From NCBI GenBank assembly GCA_964036045.1, contig OZ038379.1, positions 73,799,992-73,863,991 on the forward strand: a DNA stretch of 64,000 nt, given 5' to 3'. Both the position numbers and the translations under genes were made by a program. The notes under the pieces are model-generated. The model did no database searches and was not told the DNA's origin. It worked only from the letters and a program-made list of their open reading frames with translations. The stretch is from Eutreptiella sp. 'Long Island Sound 2002'. Its lineage: Eukaryota > Euglenozoa > Euglenophyceae > Eutreptiales > Eutreptiaceae. Below, in pieces: positions 1 to 10,887 of this stretch (positions are counted from its first letter, which is position 1; every line of letters starts with the position of its first letter).

Positions 1-3000
1 CCCAAGCTCTCTTGATCTTCTGGATCTCTTTCGCGAGTTCGGTCAGGACCATTATCAGCTTTGATAGCTCGTCGTTGAACACCTCCACTTTGGCTTCCCG
101 GATGTTGCCTGACGTACGCATCCTGGTCCCGTGCGCTTTGTTGTATGGCTCCGTGTCAGCCTTGTGGATCGGGCAGGTTTGGTGATCGCGTTGGAAGGGG
201 CGGCTTTGCCCGTAGCAGAGGAAGCAGCCCTCGGGATGAACTCCCCAGAGAACAGTCGCGGGTCGTTAACTCGGCGAGTCTCTGTCTTCCCCCTCGTCTT
301 TCAACCCTACTGAAGGTGCTTGGAGCCTGCCCGGTTGCTTGCCTTGTGCAGGTAGTTGGCCGGGAAGGCACAGACGGCAGTCTCAGCTGGTTCGTCCTGG
401 ACGTCATCAACAGCAACACCTTTGCTGCCTTTGGCCCCTGCCGGGTCCGTGACGGCTTCCCCGTCAGACCCCGTGGGAACCTGGTGGAAGCTGCAGATGC
501 CTCCCTGCAGCGTGCTTTTCTGGGCGAGGTTCTTGTAGTCTTTGAGTACTTCCTCTCCGAGCCACTCCAGCAAGTCGTCCGAGCTCATCCGCGCCGAGAA
601 GGACTGCAGACTGATCGTCTGGCCGCCAACCTCACACTCGTCCAGGCGCCAGATCGGTGCCGTCTCGCGATCCCCTGAGACGGTGATGAGGAGGGAGTTC
701 TGCAGGGACCCTCCCCTGAAGTCCCAGGCCACTTTGGCTCTTGTCCAGTTCACCACCTTCTTGTGGTGCTTTTCCTTGAGCATCATCTTGACAGTGTGGT
801 TGCCGTTGGCCCTCTTCGCTTCCTCTTTTGTGACCCGCTTCACCCAGGCCACCAGGAGGAGACTGAGGAGGCGGGACTGCTCATCACCCTCGTTCGAGGT
901 CTCCACGTTCTGGCAGAACAGGAAGTATTGTCCTCGGAAGCCCCGCAAATCCCGCAGGCGGATCTCCCGGCCATCATGCTGAAGCTTGATGGCTCTCCGA
1001 CTCTTGGCGGCAACCTGCGGGGCGTCCACCCGCTCCTCCTCATTCAGCCACTTGTTGGCCTCTTTGTGATCTTTTCCTCTTTGGCTGCCACGAAGTGCAG
1101 TTCTTTGAGCACCTCCGGCAGGCGCCATCGGAAATGTTTGAAGACATAGCTCTCCGCCACGGCAGGGTCCATCTCTTCAGTGAGTGTCCTCCCCAATGGT
1201 CCGGCTTCTCCAGGAAGTGGTCAAGATTGAGGGGGTTCCCATCGTACATGCGGGGCCTGATGTCTTTCAGATCCTCCCACAGGGCGGCATCTGTGGCCTT
1301 GGAGACTTTGAACGCCGGTCGCGAGGTCGACCGGGGTTCCCACCGGCGTCCCCCGAGAGTTCCCACGGCTGCCACGTCCATCTCCTCCTCGAAGTCCAAG
1401 CGGCTGCGACGCGGCTCTCCCATGTACGCTCCTCCAAGGACTCCTCGGGGCACGCCTTCCATGTAGTCCCTCTCCTCGTGTTGCCGGCGGCTTTGGCTGG
1501 CGGATCCCTGGGGTGGGGTGATCTCAAAGTCCTCCAGGGGGTCCCCATCAGGATCTTCAATGTCCCACTCCCTGTCCTCTTCGGGAACCTCACCCCGCAG
1601 CGCTCCGTATCGGCCATATGCCGGTGGGGCTGGATCCGGGGCGTACCTCAGCTGCTTGGTCTGAACAGGGGGGGCGGAGGGGGTCACGGTGTCTGTCGTA
1701 GTCTGCACTCAGTCATTTGTCCCGCTCCTCCTCCCCGCTGCACCGCGGAGGCATCAGGTCGCTCCTTCGGGCTCTGCCACGGGTGGAGGGCGCGTGGTCA
1801 CTCTGAGTGGCTATGATGCGGCTATTGGACCTGCCTGGATCAGGTCTCGGTCCCCAGGAGTTGCCGGAGCCCGACTCCAGAGGGGCAGCTGGTTGCTACC
1901 GTTGCTCTCCAGGGACTTCAACCTGTCCAGCTTCCTCTCCAGCTCGCTCTCCACACCGCTTCTTCGCCTCTAACTTGGCGATGTCCAGCTACTTCTGGGC
2001 CTGGATGGCGACGGCCGCACTCTTGACGATCGCGATCTTGTTGACCTGCGGCTCGCGCTCAAAGATTCAGATCTTCCTCTTGAGGTACACGATCCATCGC
2101 CAGATGTTCTGAGGAATGTCCACTCCCGGCGGTTTGTCGGGTGGGTCTCTGCCTTGTGGTCCTCCAGGGGGTCCGTTTTCTGGGGGCCCTTTGCCTGGTG
2201 GTCCTCCAGGTGGTCGTCCTCCTGGTGGTCCTCCAGGCAGTCTTTCGCCCGGGGGTTCCCCAGGGGGTCAGCCATCTGGGGTCCATGCCGGATGCCGGAT
2301 GAGCCAGCGCCTGGGCCGAATCCCATGTCATCTTCGGTGTTCTTCTCTCCCCATGATGGGTCCGGATCTCGGCGAGGTTGGCCGCGGCTGCTCTCTCTGC
2401 TGCGGTAGTGGGATTGAGGACCCTCTCCGCCCGCACTCGGAGGGGTGTTGTCGCCTCCTCGGACACCGGCTCCGTGCACTACAACCTTGCAGCCCGAGGG
2501 TTGTTGGCGATACCGGCGGTCTCGTCCATCCCCATCGCTGCAGGTGACGAAGGGGTCGGAGTCCTGGGTGTGCCTTTCGGCAGGTCTTCCCCTTGCCTTT
2601 GCAGCGGGGACGGGTGACGTTGCTGCTGCCCTCGCTGCGCGGAGATTCCTTCGTGTCCAGGTCAATCTTCATCCTGGAGGCAGGGTCCCCATCGAAGAAC
2701 CTTTGAAGCGTGTCCACGCAGGACCCTCCCGGGGATGTCTCGCGCTGGATCATCGTCTCGGCCGCCTGCATAGGGGCGGCCGTTGCCTCCGCGGCACCCT
2801 TCTCAGCGTCCTCCTGGTTGCGACCGGCCTCCCACTCCCGCTGCCGCTGCAGCCGAGCCTCCTCAGCCTCAAGGGCCCTGATCTCCGCCTCGGTCTTGGC
2901 CTTCCCCCCGGCGACCTTCCGTCGTGCGGTCTCGATGGCCTCCCTCATCTCCGCCCCCTTCCGCGCCCTCTCCTGGGCTAGGGCTTCCACCAATGCCTTC

Positions 3001-3845
3001 AATTCCGCCCCCTTTGTGGCGATGCCCTCCTGGCTGGCGCGGGCTTGGCGAGGAGCTGCCGTTTCAGCGCGGCTGCCGCCGCCTCACGCCTCTCAAGGGC
3101 AGCTGCCGCTTCCCGCTCGGCTGCGGCTGTAAGTGCGGCCGAGATGGCCGCCACGGCCGAGGCGTGGATCGCCGTGCCGTGGTCCCAGTGGGCGGCCCCC
3201 TCTCTGGGCGATCAAGACGGCTTCTTCCACAGCAGCGTTCTACTGCGCGGCCAAGCTTCGGGTTGCAGGGCACGCCGCAAGCGCTGGCTACTTCGCCTCG
3301 CTGAGGGGCAGCAAAGACTTTGGCCACACTGCTGCTGTTGCTGGCGGATGGTCCTGGACGGGAAGGCGCTCCCCAGTGTGCCGACTCCATGCTGCCGCTT
3401 AGGCTTGAGCGCTTCAAGTGCAGCGGAAGGGAGTGCTTGGCCTCTCATATTCTGGCGACCACCATGAAGTCGCCCCTGTTGGCAGCTCTCGGGTGATGGC
3501 CCCCTTTGCCTGGGCCGGGAATACTCGGCCCTCTGCCGGCCGGTCCTGTTGGTGGAGCTCGGGGCTGAAGTCGGCGACGTATGGGCTGTCACGCCAGACA
3601 CGCCACCGCCTCCGCTGCGTCGCGTGCTTGTAGCCCAGGGCTTGGAGCTTCCTTCCGTCTCGCCATGATGGTTCACATCCCCGCAGATCTCCACGTACTG
3701 GGGGGCAGCGTCGCCCTGGGCCTGAGAGTGGCGGTACTCCAAGTCCCACTCCAGCCCTCGCATGAGCCTGGGGATGATTGCCAGGCCGGGTCCCCCGCCG
3801 TACGTTCTTGGGGCCGGCCATGGGGCCTGGTCGTGGCTGTGGGTG
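1..3845 (-). pseudogene. gag: TE1 Gag polyprotein, decayed
   Basis: This is the structural protein of an LTR retrotransposon, which would package element RNA in cytoplasmic particles. In minus-strand order it shows an N-terminal region with GLEWDLEYRHS (about 3,730), a Glu/Ala-rich coiled-coil region (about 3,000-2,690), a Gly/Pro-rich linker made of repeated CCTCCAGGTGG-like units (2,300-2,140), and a capsid-like part (about 1,700-480) with DLKDIRPRMYDGNPLNLD and TKEEAKRANGNHTVKMM. At 226-173 it has a cysteine/histidine cluster of pattern C-X2-C-X10-H-X2-C. Each part has a counterpart in TE4 Gag. The reading frame changes several times and carries stops, so no full protein can be made. The identification rests on direct comparison within the window. 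Confidence 0.85.
173..226 (-). other. Zinc-knuckle-like motif of TE1 Gag (C-X2-C-X10-H-X2-C)
   Basis: On the minus strand the codons give C-F-L-C, ten residues, then H-Q-T-C. The same spacing occurs in TE4 at 37,800-37,853. The usual retroviral knuckle is C-X2-C-X4-H-X4-C, so the spacing is atypical but conserved between two copies. Confidence 0.6.
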
Positions 3846-3969
3846 TGGTTGTTAATGCGGAAGCTCCAAGGACCCGCGGATGTCAGAGTGCTCCTCGGCA
3901 TTCCGCAATGGACTTGAAGTTCTCGGGGTCGGGGTAGTTGTTGGTCTCTGCGACGGCCCCAAGTAACAC

Positions 3970-3980
3970 GCTCTGATACC
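3970..3980 (-). promoter_or_regulatory. Possible primer binding site complementary to initiator tRNA-Met (TE1)
   Basis: The minus strand reads GGTATCAGAGC, eleven bases identical to the core of the TGGTATCAGAGC site used by many plant LTR elements primed by initiator tRNA-Met. It starts about 21 nt inside the inferred LTR end at 4,002, further than the usual few bases. TE4 has no such site at the equivalent place, so the role is uncertain. Confidence 0.4.
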
Positions 3981-4001
3981 TCAGCGGCGCCAGAATGCTC
4001 T

Positions 4002-4560
4002 TGACGCGTTCCCGCCGGGGGACCTGGCCACGAGATGCTGCGGCGGACACGCAACCAAGCAGCCAGGCAAAGAACTGCGCTGACAGGGGCATCTTCAGAG
4101 AACAAAGTGTTGTCCTTCTGAGACAAAACAAAAGTATGTACAGAATCAAATCAGGGTATGTACACAGCTGGGTCAAGCTATGGTCTGAGGTAAGCGCACC
4201 ACAAGACAGTAGACACTGAGTCGCCAACAATATCCGATCCCTAGGTCCCACCTGCTCAGTGGCGTGCAGGTACAGGGGTTGAAACACAACCCACAGACCT
4301 GCCCAACCTGGACCCGAGATCCTTGCCAAGGGAGAGACCTCTCCATCGGCCACAGGTGCGCTTTCTAGAGCCAATGCGTGCTAAAGCGGACTGACAATGG
4401 CTCCCTATCCTCCTCAGATTGCAAGTCTCAAATCCCCTCTCAGCCGGAGATATGGCCCACCATTATCCCCTAGGAGAAAATGAGCTGTTTCAGCCCGTTC
4501 TGACTATGGCTCAAAAACGTCCACAATTGACCCGTCGACCGGGCCACACGAGGGCAGGGG
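4002..4560 (-). repeat. TE1 5' LTR, recognisable part
   Basis: On the minus strand the end ...GCGTCA at 4,002 matches the LTR ends of TE4. Upstream, the segments around TGTACATA (about 4,130-4,160), the GACTCAGTGTCTA block (about 4,210) and the CTCCTAGGGGATAATGG block (4,455-4,475) align in order with 32,900-33,406. Similarity becomes weak beyond about 4,560, so the outer LTR boundary is not placed. Confidence 0.7.
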
Positions 4561-5767
4561 CGAAACATTCGACCCTCTATCCTTCTGGTACGAACCCCCT
4601 CAAGGCCCTATGCCACTTTATTCCCCCCAATTCTCAGGTATCCTGGCGCCACACGGTCGCCACGTGGGGTCAGGATGCCAAAAGCAGCCATCTTGGGTGG
4701 CCGGCCAGGGTTGGCTCTGGTGGCGATCTATTCAAGCGAAGCCTTGAGCCAGCAGCCTTGATATGTCCTTTGGTCCCGCGCATTGGGGTCTGCCTTGCTG
4801 TCACGTTGGCTGCTTGCTGTTCCCCGAAAGGATGGTCCCGCGACGGGGCAGAAAACAGTAAGAAAGGCAAAAATTGGCAACGTGGCACGCACCGTCAGGT
4901 TCATAACTACAGCTAGGCCGAAGGAGCAAATGCGAACTGCTATGGAAAAAGACCCTTGGTCATATTGTACAAGAATCATATCTCATTTTTTGCCAGGTCC
5001 CCTGCCCCATGGAGATATGATGTTGCCAACGTGGCCTAAAATGGCAAAAGCAGCGAAAATTAGCCGAAACGGCCCACACTCACGACCCCATATCTCCATG
5101 CTCCCGGCGAGCAATAATCTAATGAAGTTTGCAATAGACACATGGGACTTAGGTCCCAGTTTATGCCAGATGTCGACCCTTACGTCAACCCTACTCCAAA
5201 CATTGTATCTCCCGTTCCCAAGGGAGATGGGCTCTATGTCTTTGCATGGAAGCAGCCCAAAGCCTCAAGTCTCTTCATCGACATTGTTCTGGGTCAAAAG
5301 CACAAGAAAACCATCTTTATTCCTTCCACCTCTGGAGCACCCGAAAAATGGAATAAAATGGCCAAAATGCCAGTATTGGGTCATATATACCAATTGGACA
5401 CCAAAGCCCATATGATATGGCATATACCCAAATTGAAGAATCCATAGTAAGTGTTTACAAACATAGTTACTAGGGGTCAAGAGCTCCCTTGCATCCCAAG
5501 TCAATTTCGCATGCATATGGGCACCTGTAGAAAAGGCAGAATAGGCGCGCTTGCTCACAAGGCAATATTATATAATATAGTAGATATGATTGGAAAAAAC
5601 AAACAAGGTATTTGTGCTCTCTTTTTTCCATATTGCCTTGATTAAAGGCTCATACCGCCGTCCGCTTTGAGAACGACCTTTGGCACCACGGCCATTTTGG
5701 GCAAGTTTATAGGAAAAGTCGTCTTTTCAATAGACCACGTTTTGGTACGCATTGAATTGTGTGGGGC
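4561..5767. other. No gene recognised; possibly diverged TE1 LTR
   Basis: AT-richer sequence with no convincing coding region. Short patches such as ATGGCCAAAATG resemble the central LTR of TE4 read in reverse, so this may be the rest of the TE1 LTR, but the alignment by eye is not secure. Confidence 0.3.
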
Positions 5768-6065
5768 CATCGTTGAGTTAGCTTCAAAATCGAAAATGAC
5801 CTACGGCTTGGTCTTGTGAGTATTACGTTAAGTCATTTACGTTCATGCTCACAGGTACACAAAATTAGCGTTTGCGCACAATTATGAACCCGGTTCCATC
5901 CCAGTTGGCTGCACCGTTCTATATTTGAGCGATCTTAACCATTTCAGCGATTTCGCGTATAAATTTAGGAGAATCACGAATGTATACTATTTATAAACCA
6001 CAGGAAGGAGAATCGAACTTTTCTTGTTCGGACCAGGCCTGCTTCCTGTGCGCGCGCCCCACTTC

Positions 6066-7716
6066 TGATTTTACCGCGCAGAAAGTGGCCAAAACCCGGA
6101 TTCTATCCAAATGGTTGACAAAATTGACACATCTTTGTTGTGTATTAAGTTTGTTTTGAACATTCTTGTGGTTTTTGCCTATCATTCATAATAAGAGTTG
6201 ACGCATGGCTCACTTTGAGTGCCAAGATGTCATGCACATCCAATATTTCGGGCAAAACAAAAACTCAATTTGTGTGGAGAAATGAATTACTTACTTGTCC
6301 AACACAATACAAAATGGGAACCATTGCAATGTATGTAGACAACATAGATTGACCCTGATCTACACACGATTCACATTGTCCTTGTGCTTTTTGTCTTGCA
6401 CCATGCAGTTATAATGTGATATGCTCGTCAATACCCCAACTCTTCATAACAAACATTTCACTAAAAAAATCATACAGCTGCACGATGCACATTCGAGCTT
6501 CAAATTATTGCTGTGTGCTGTACCTTCAGTTCAGGGTTCAAGAACAGCTGTAATCAGTTTACTGACATATGCAGAGCAGACAACTGGCTGCACCGTACCA
6601 CCTACACAGCTGCAGAGCTGCACAGCATACTGCAGAGCTGCACGATGCAAAATCGAACTTCAAATCATCGCTGTGTGCTGTACCTTCACTTGAGGGTTCA
6701 AAAAAAGCAGCAATCAGTTTACTGACATATGCACAGCAGACAACTGGCTGCACCGTACCGCCTAACTACCATCAACGAATCGTAATATGCAAAATGAGTC
6801 TTGCACATGCAAAACCACTGCATGTCAGCATAAGGGCAACAACTAATGGATGCAGGAAATGCCTGTGCTGCCATCAAGTCTTGCCAAGCACGCAGTGGGT
6901 TGAAGCAAAGTTCTTTTGAGCATCGAAGGGTGGGACCAGTTGAAACTGACTTCTCAGTTAACCACACACCTCAGTTCTCAATGTCACTTCAAACACCTGC
7001 CAACCTTTGTGAAGCCTAGTTCTTTTGAGCATTGTGCGGTGCAAAGGGCCCGTGCCTGCAAGTTTGAGACTATTTGCCAAAGATGAGCTACAAAGACTGA
7101 CCGTTGGAATGGGTACTTCTGCACCACAGGAGATCCCTTCTCAAGGAGCGTCAAGGGTTGCAGAACAGGCTTTGCAACAAATCAGGCAAATAGTAAACTC
7201 ACAGAGCCAAGACCGGGCAAAGAAGGCACAACACAAGCAAGTGCACAGCACATCAACTGTCGACTGTTCCGAAACCTTTACCAGCAACACAAATCAAGTC
7301 CCAGGGACCTCAGTTCTCAACAGTTCTCACCAGTTCAACGTTGTGTTTGCAAGCAAGGCAAAAGAAAGGCAATTGCAAAGCATTAGTCAGAAATGTTGTG
7401 TCAAAATTTAGCAGTCAATAGCTGGAAATGTCTGGAGCGATCTGCACTACAGCTGAGCAGCACAAAAACAGCAGAACAACAATATTAAAACGACTTTTGG
7501 CAGGCATATTTAGATTCAACCACAGCATTGTAATGTTCTGACACATCCACACTCTTGTGCCAAGGAATCAAATGTATTCAAGCAATGGATTTTGCAAAAA
7601 TTCATGTTTGAACGACAAGTTTTTGGCACCGCGGCCGTTTCAGATCCGTTGGGCCGTTTCAGATCCAGTGCGGTAGCGTAAATGCGGTTTTGGCCGCAGA
7701 ATGCCGCACAAAATCA
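6066..7716. mobile_element. Segment with imperfect terminal inverted repeats inserted in copy A
   Basis: Copy B is continuous where copy A is interrupted, so this is either an insertion in A or a deletion in B. The outer left end reads TGATTTT, 14 nt, GGCCAAAACC (6,066-6,096). The right end is the inverse, GGTTTTGGCC, 14 nt, AAAATCA (7,686-7,716), with identical spacing. That supports a non-autonomous DNA transposon. No transposase is visible. A 128-codon open frame at 7,025-7,411, rich in Gln and Ser, has no recognised domain and may be chance. A clean target duplication was not found. Confidence 0.5.
6477..6768 (+). repeat. 160-bp tandem repeat, about 1.8 units
   Basis: GCTGCACGATGCA begins at 6,477 and again at 6,637. 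The following CTGTGTGCTGTACCTTCA, ACTGACATATGCA and ACAACTGGCTGCACCGTACC blocks recur at the same offset. It lies inside the inverted-repeat-bounded segment. Confidence 0.8.
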
Positions 7717-7728
7717 TAGGTGCTCCTC

Positions 7729-8169
7729 GTGTTCCTGGTCGTGTTCGGATGCTCCCTGATCCTCAAGGCGGGCCGATCGTCTGAAATTTCTTCCCAATGG
7801 GTGCTGATAATGTTGGTTCTATCCTGTTGCGGAAATGGATACAAATTGGAAGCTGAGGCAACTCTAGTGGATGATCGAAGGCCCGGAACTGCGATCTGGC
7901 TAGACCATGGTCTGGTGCCTCCGTCTACAGCGGCTGTCACCCTTGAAGGGACTGTTGTACGTTGATTCGCGCATCTGCTTCGGCAGTGCCAAGCCTACGT
8001 GCATGGCGGATCACAAGTCCCTTGAAGCACGAGGAGCCCTAGTGGAAGAGAAGTTGAAGTGGAAGTGGCTGGGGTAGGCACACCGGGCAGGAGTACAGTA
8101 ACTCGCTGGTTGCCCCGCCATGAATGTCTTCTATTTCTCTTCTTTGTCCATTGTTTGCTTTGCGTGTGA
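7729..8169 (+). pseudogene. Decayed counterpart of the putative secreted-protein ORF of copy B
   Basis: This stretch is exactly as long (441 bp) as the open frame at 52,582-53,022 and aligns with it without a net indel. The start codon ATG of copy B is GTG here. At least two codons have become TGA where copy B has sense codons, one of them CGA in copy B. Conserved segments include VDDRRPGTAIWL, AYVHGGS, SPSGR and RHECLLFL. I recognise no family. The equal length is compatible with past coding constraint but is not proof. Confidence 0.35.
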
Positions 8170-8577
8170 ATCTTGTTAAATCAATCTTTGAAGATGGTGT
8201 GTGTGTGGAACATGTTGTGTGCAAGTGCAGTGGGTGAACATGTTAAAGGTGGAGAATTGCACCTATGCCCTGGATGCTAACCTCTTGTATGCCGTTCTAC
8301 TTCGTTGACCTTCGGTGAATTCATATCATTAGCCGAACACGGTTGGTGATCCATTATCCCTCCTTTGTCAAATTGCAGTATGGCATGAGAATAGCACATT
8401 TGATTTGGCAATTTGGTGTAGAGATATTCCTCAATCAATGTCGGAGATCCTCATTTCAAGTGCATGCATGCTCTCATGGGTCATGGCTATGCGACAGTCT
8501 CTCTCCATATGCATGCGCCCATCGATCATGTCTGGGCTATGCGCTCGGGAACGGGTCTTGGTGAGGTTTTCTCTCTT

Positions 8578-8680
8578 CGGCCATGGATTGGCTAGGGTCT
8601 CCCTCCTGGGCCATGGATTAGTTAGATTCTCTCTCCTGGGCAAGGATTGGTGACAGTCTTTCTCTCAGGGCCTGGACTGG
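8578..8680 (+). repeat. ~30-bp minisatellite in copy A
   Basis: Three to four imperfect units of the form GGCCATGGATTGGTTAGG followed by TTCTCCCTCCTG. The same array occurs in copy B at 53,508-53,600. Confidence 0.7.
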
Positions 8681-9465
8681 GGCGCAACCATGTCTCTTAG
8701 AGGCGGGACAATCGCTCCTTGGGATAGGAGAATCTCACCATGATGCACATGCACTGTCATTGCAATTAAGCAATATTGGTTTCACATATCCATCCATGGA
8801 AGGCTTCTAATGCACATGACAATTTGTGTTTGCCAATACCTTCGGTTCCCAATGAATTAGTCACCAGGTGATGGGACTGAATGGCATGTCCAAGCATGTG
8901 AGGGCACGACGTGTATGTCGTGTGTTGGCTTTACATTTTGCTCGTGCCTTTGGTTCGCTATACTCTAACCGCAGGAGCTCAGCAATAGGTATGTAACAAA
9001 CACTGAACAGGTGAGGTTTGGTGGGCTTGCCCTTCTTGGTGTCTTGTTCGCGCGCAGCAAGTAAACCCGCGACGTCTATTCACTTGCTAGCCATTGTGTA
9101 GGTTATTGCTAAGTCATGGGCACCCGGCATCCGGTGTGAAGTACCGAGGCTTTGCCAGCATGATGATATATGGAATGTGTCACACATGCCAGGTGTCAGG
9201 TACTGCCATGAGGCCCTCTACTTACTCATATTTGCTGATCCTCATTGCAAGGTATTTACCTGTGATAATTGGTGATTCATGAGTGTGGACAAGTCATGTA
9301 TGTTGCCGTACCGTACTTGGTGTTCATGGAGGCCATGGTGTCACAGTTGATCCACCGTGGGACATCCCTCATATTTGGAGCTCATCCTTTTGAAATCCTG
9401 TTGTTGCCATCTTGTAGGTAAGGGTGAGGAGGGGCCATGTGGGTCATGCTTATGTTGCCTTCGAT

Positions 9466-10887
9466 GATGCCATTGTGTTGTGCATCATTTTGTTGGTGTT
9501 TTGCCATGTGCCATATGGAGGTCATTGATTTCATTTTTTCCGCGCATGACCCCCGTGAATCAATGTCATTTTTCTTAATGTGTTGAACCGAGGTTGTGTT
9601 CGCATGGTGTCATATGTCCGTAGTTTGATTGTGCATGGTGCATAAAATTGATTCTTGGAGTAGGGATGCACCATTGTCTTCGTACTCTATTCCAGGGCTT
9701 CACTTATACTTCTGTTTCCTCTTCTCCCTTTGCCCGACATTGTCTCATTTGTTCCATGTATTGATGAGCTTACACTCAACTCAGTTTGGTCATCAATCAT
9801 TTGGCTTCACTGGTCAATGTCATTCGAATGCATTGATCAAGTGTTTGGTTCCCATTGCAAGGGCTGCCAAGGGTGTACCTCCGGAATTTCTTTGAATTGT
9901 GTTACCAAGGATTGTACTTGCAGTAAATTTTGATTTAGGGTATTATAAAGCATGGAAGCATTGGTGAGGTCAAGGACGATGGGGGTCACCAGGAAGAATG
10001 TCGAGAAATGTGGTATAGGCGCTAGAGCTTGCACTATGGCAGGGGCTGCTCCTACAGACCTTCTTTATGGTAGCAGAGGAATACCTGCCGCCTACCGCCC
10101 CCCGGGGAGCTTGGGCCCTCATGAGCCCTGCCCAAGTAGACCCTGGGTCACCATCGACGATACCATCACGGAATTGTCTGTTGAAGCCGGGAAGAAAGAA
10201 GACACTCGGAGGGAATACTGGGCACAATCATGGGGGACATCGTCACCTCTTGTGAAGGATCATGTGCAAACCGGTGTCATCTTGGAGTACCCGCGGAGGA
10301 ATCAGACAATGTCACCAGTTGGAGCAGCGGCTCAAAGACTAGGCGCTGCCGCAAACGTGGCTCGCCACAACTGTCCAAGGGGGATGCAGAAAGGCCGATG
10401 AAAATGACGCCAAGCCCCGTCTGCCGGATGTTCCGTGCTTTATCAAACTCCGGGGATATCATACTTGTTACCCTCCGGATGATGCTGGCGCAGAGCCAGA
10501 TTTCCACGCGCGGCGATCGCATACCGCCCCAAATCTGGAACTTGTTCATCACGAAGGGCAGCTACCACCAGAGTCCCGAGGCACACAGGCGATGCTGAGG
10601 AGGTTGGGGGGATGAACGGTGATGGGACAGGCAACACCGTCGTGGGTTTAGGAGAAGAGCGTGGAGCTCCGGGAAAGCTGCCACGGGATTGTGAAGGGGA
10701 TAAAGGCAGTGTGCGGGAAAGCTGCGAGTGGCGATCACTGCCATTACCATCATGTGGACTTCCTCATCATGAGTTCTCCCCGGCTGGGCAAAGATGCCCT
10801 TTTTTAGAAGCTGGAACATTGGAAGATACCAACGCTAGAATCCTTCGGAACCAGGCCACCTTTGACAACGATCTGAAGACAATGTGA
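9466..10887. other. No feature recognised
   Basis: Unique-looking sequence between copy A and the recognisable start of TE2. The part after about 10,030 is more GC-rich and could be the N-terminal Gag or leader of TE2, but it shows no similarity I can anchor to TE4. No LTR for TE2 was found here. Confidence 0.3.

Larger units (their letters stand above)
1..4560 (-). mobile_element. TE1: 5' part of a decayed Ty3/gypsy retrotransposon, truncated by the window edge
   Basis: Read on the minus strand this gives LTR remnant, primer-binding-like site, leader and then Gag, in the same order as the complete element TE4 at 30,375-48,915. Gag peptides match TE4 Gag over long stretches, for example RVDAPQVAAK and QHDGREIRLRD, but the frame is broken by many shifts and stops. 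Pol, if present, lies left of base 1. The element is clearly older than TE4. Confidence 0.85.
5768..9465 (+). repeat. Long dispersed repeat, copy A (partner of 52,304-54,532)
   Basis: From the GTTCATGCTCACA block (about 5,843) to the GATGATGCCATT block (about 9,465), this aligns colinearly with copy B on the same strand. Shared landmarks include TTAGCGTTTGCGCAC, ACTATTTATAAACCACAGGA, CCAGGCCTGCT and CCCAATGGGTGCT. Copy A carries an extra ~1.65 kb between about 6,060 and 7,716, described separately. Copy A lacks the 68-bp insertion present in copy B. The element type is unknown. Confidence 0.8.

Noticed and set aside
5684-5705. GCCATTTTGG followed by CAAG, resembling the dinoflagellate spliced leader
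   Set aside because: Only part of the leader matches, there is no adjacent coding sequence, and a similar non-leader block occurs near 7,624. Not enough to call a relict leader or to fix the host.
7025-7411. 128-codon ORF inside the inverted-repeat segment as a transposase
   Set aside because: No catalytic motif or recognisable domain, and it is too short.
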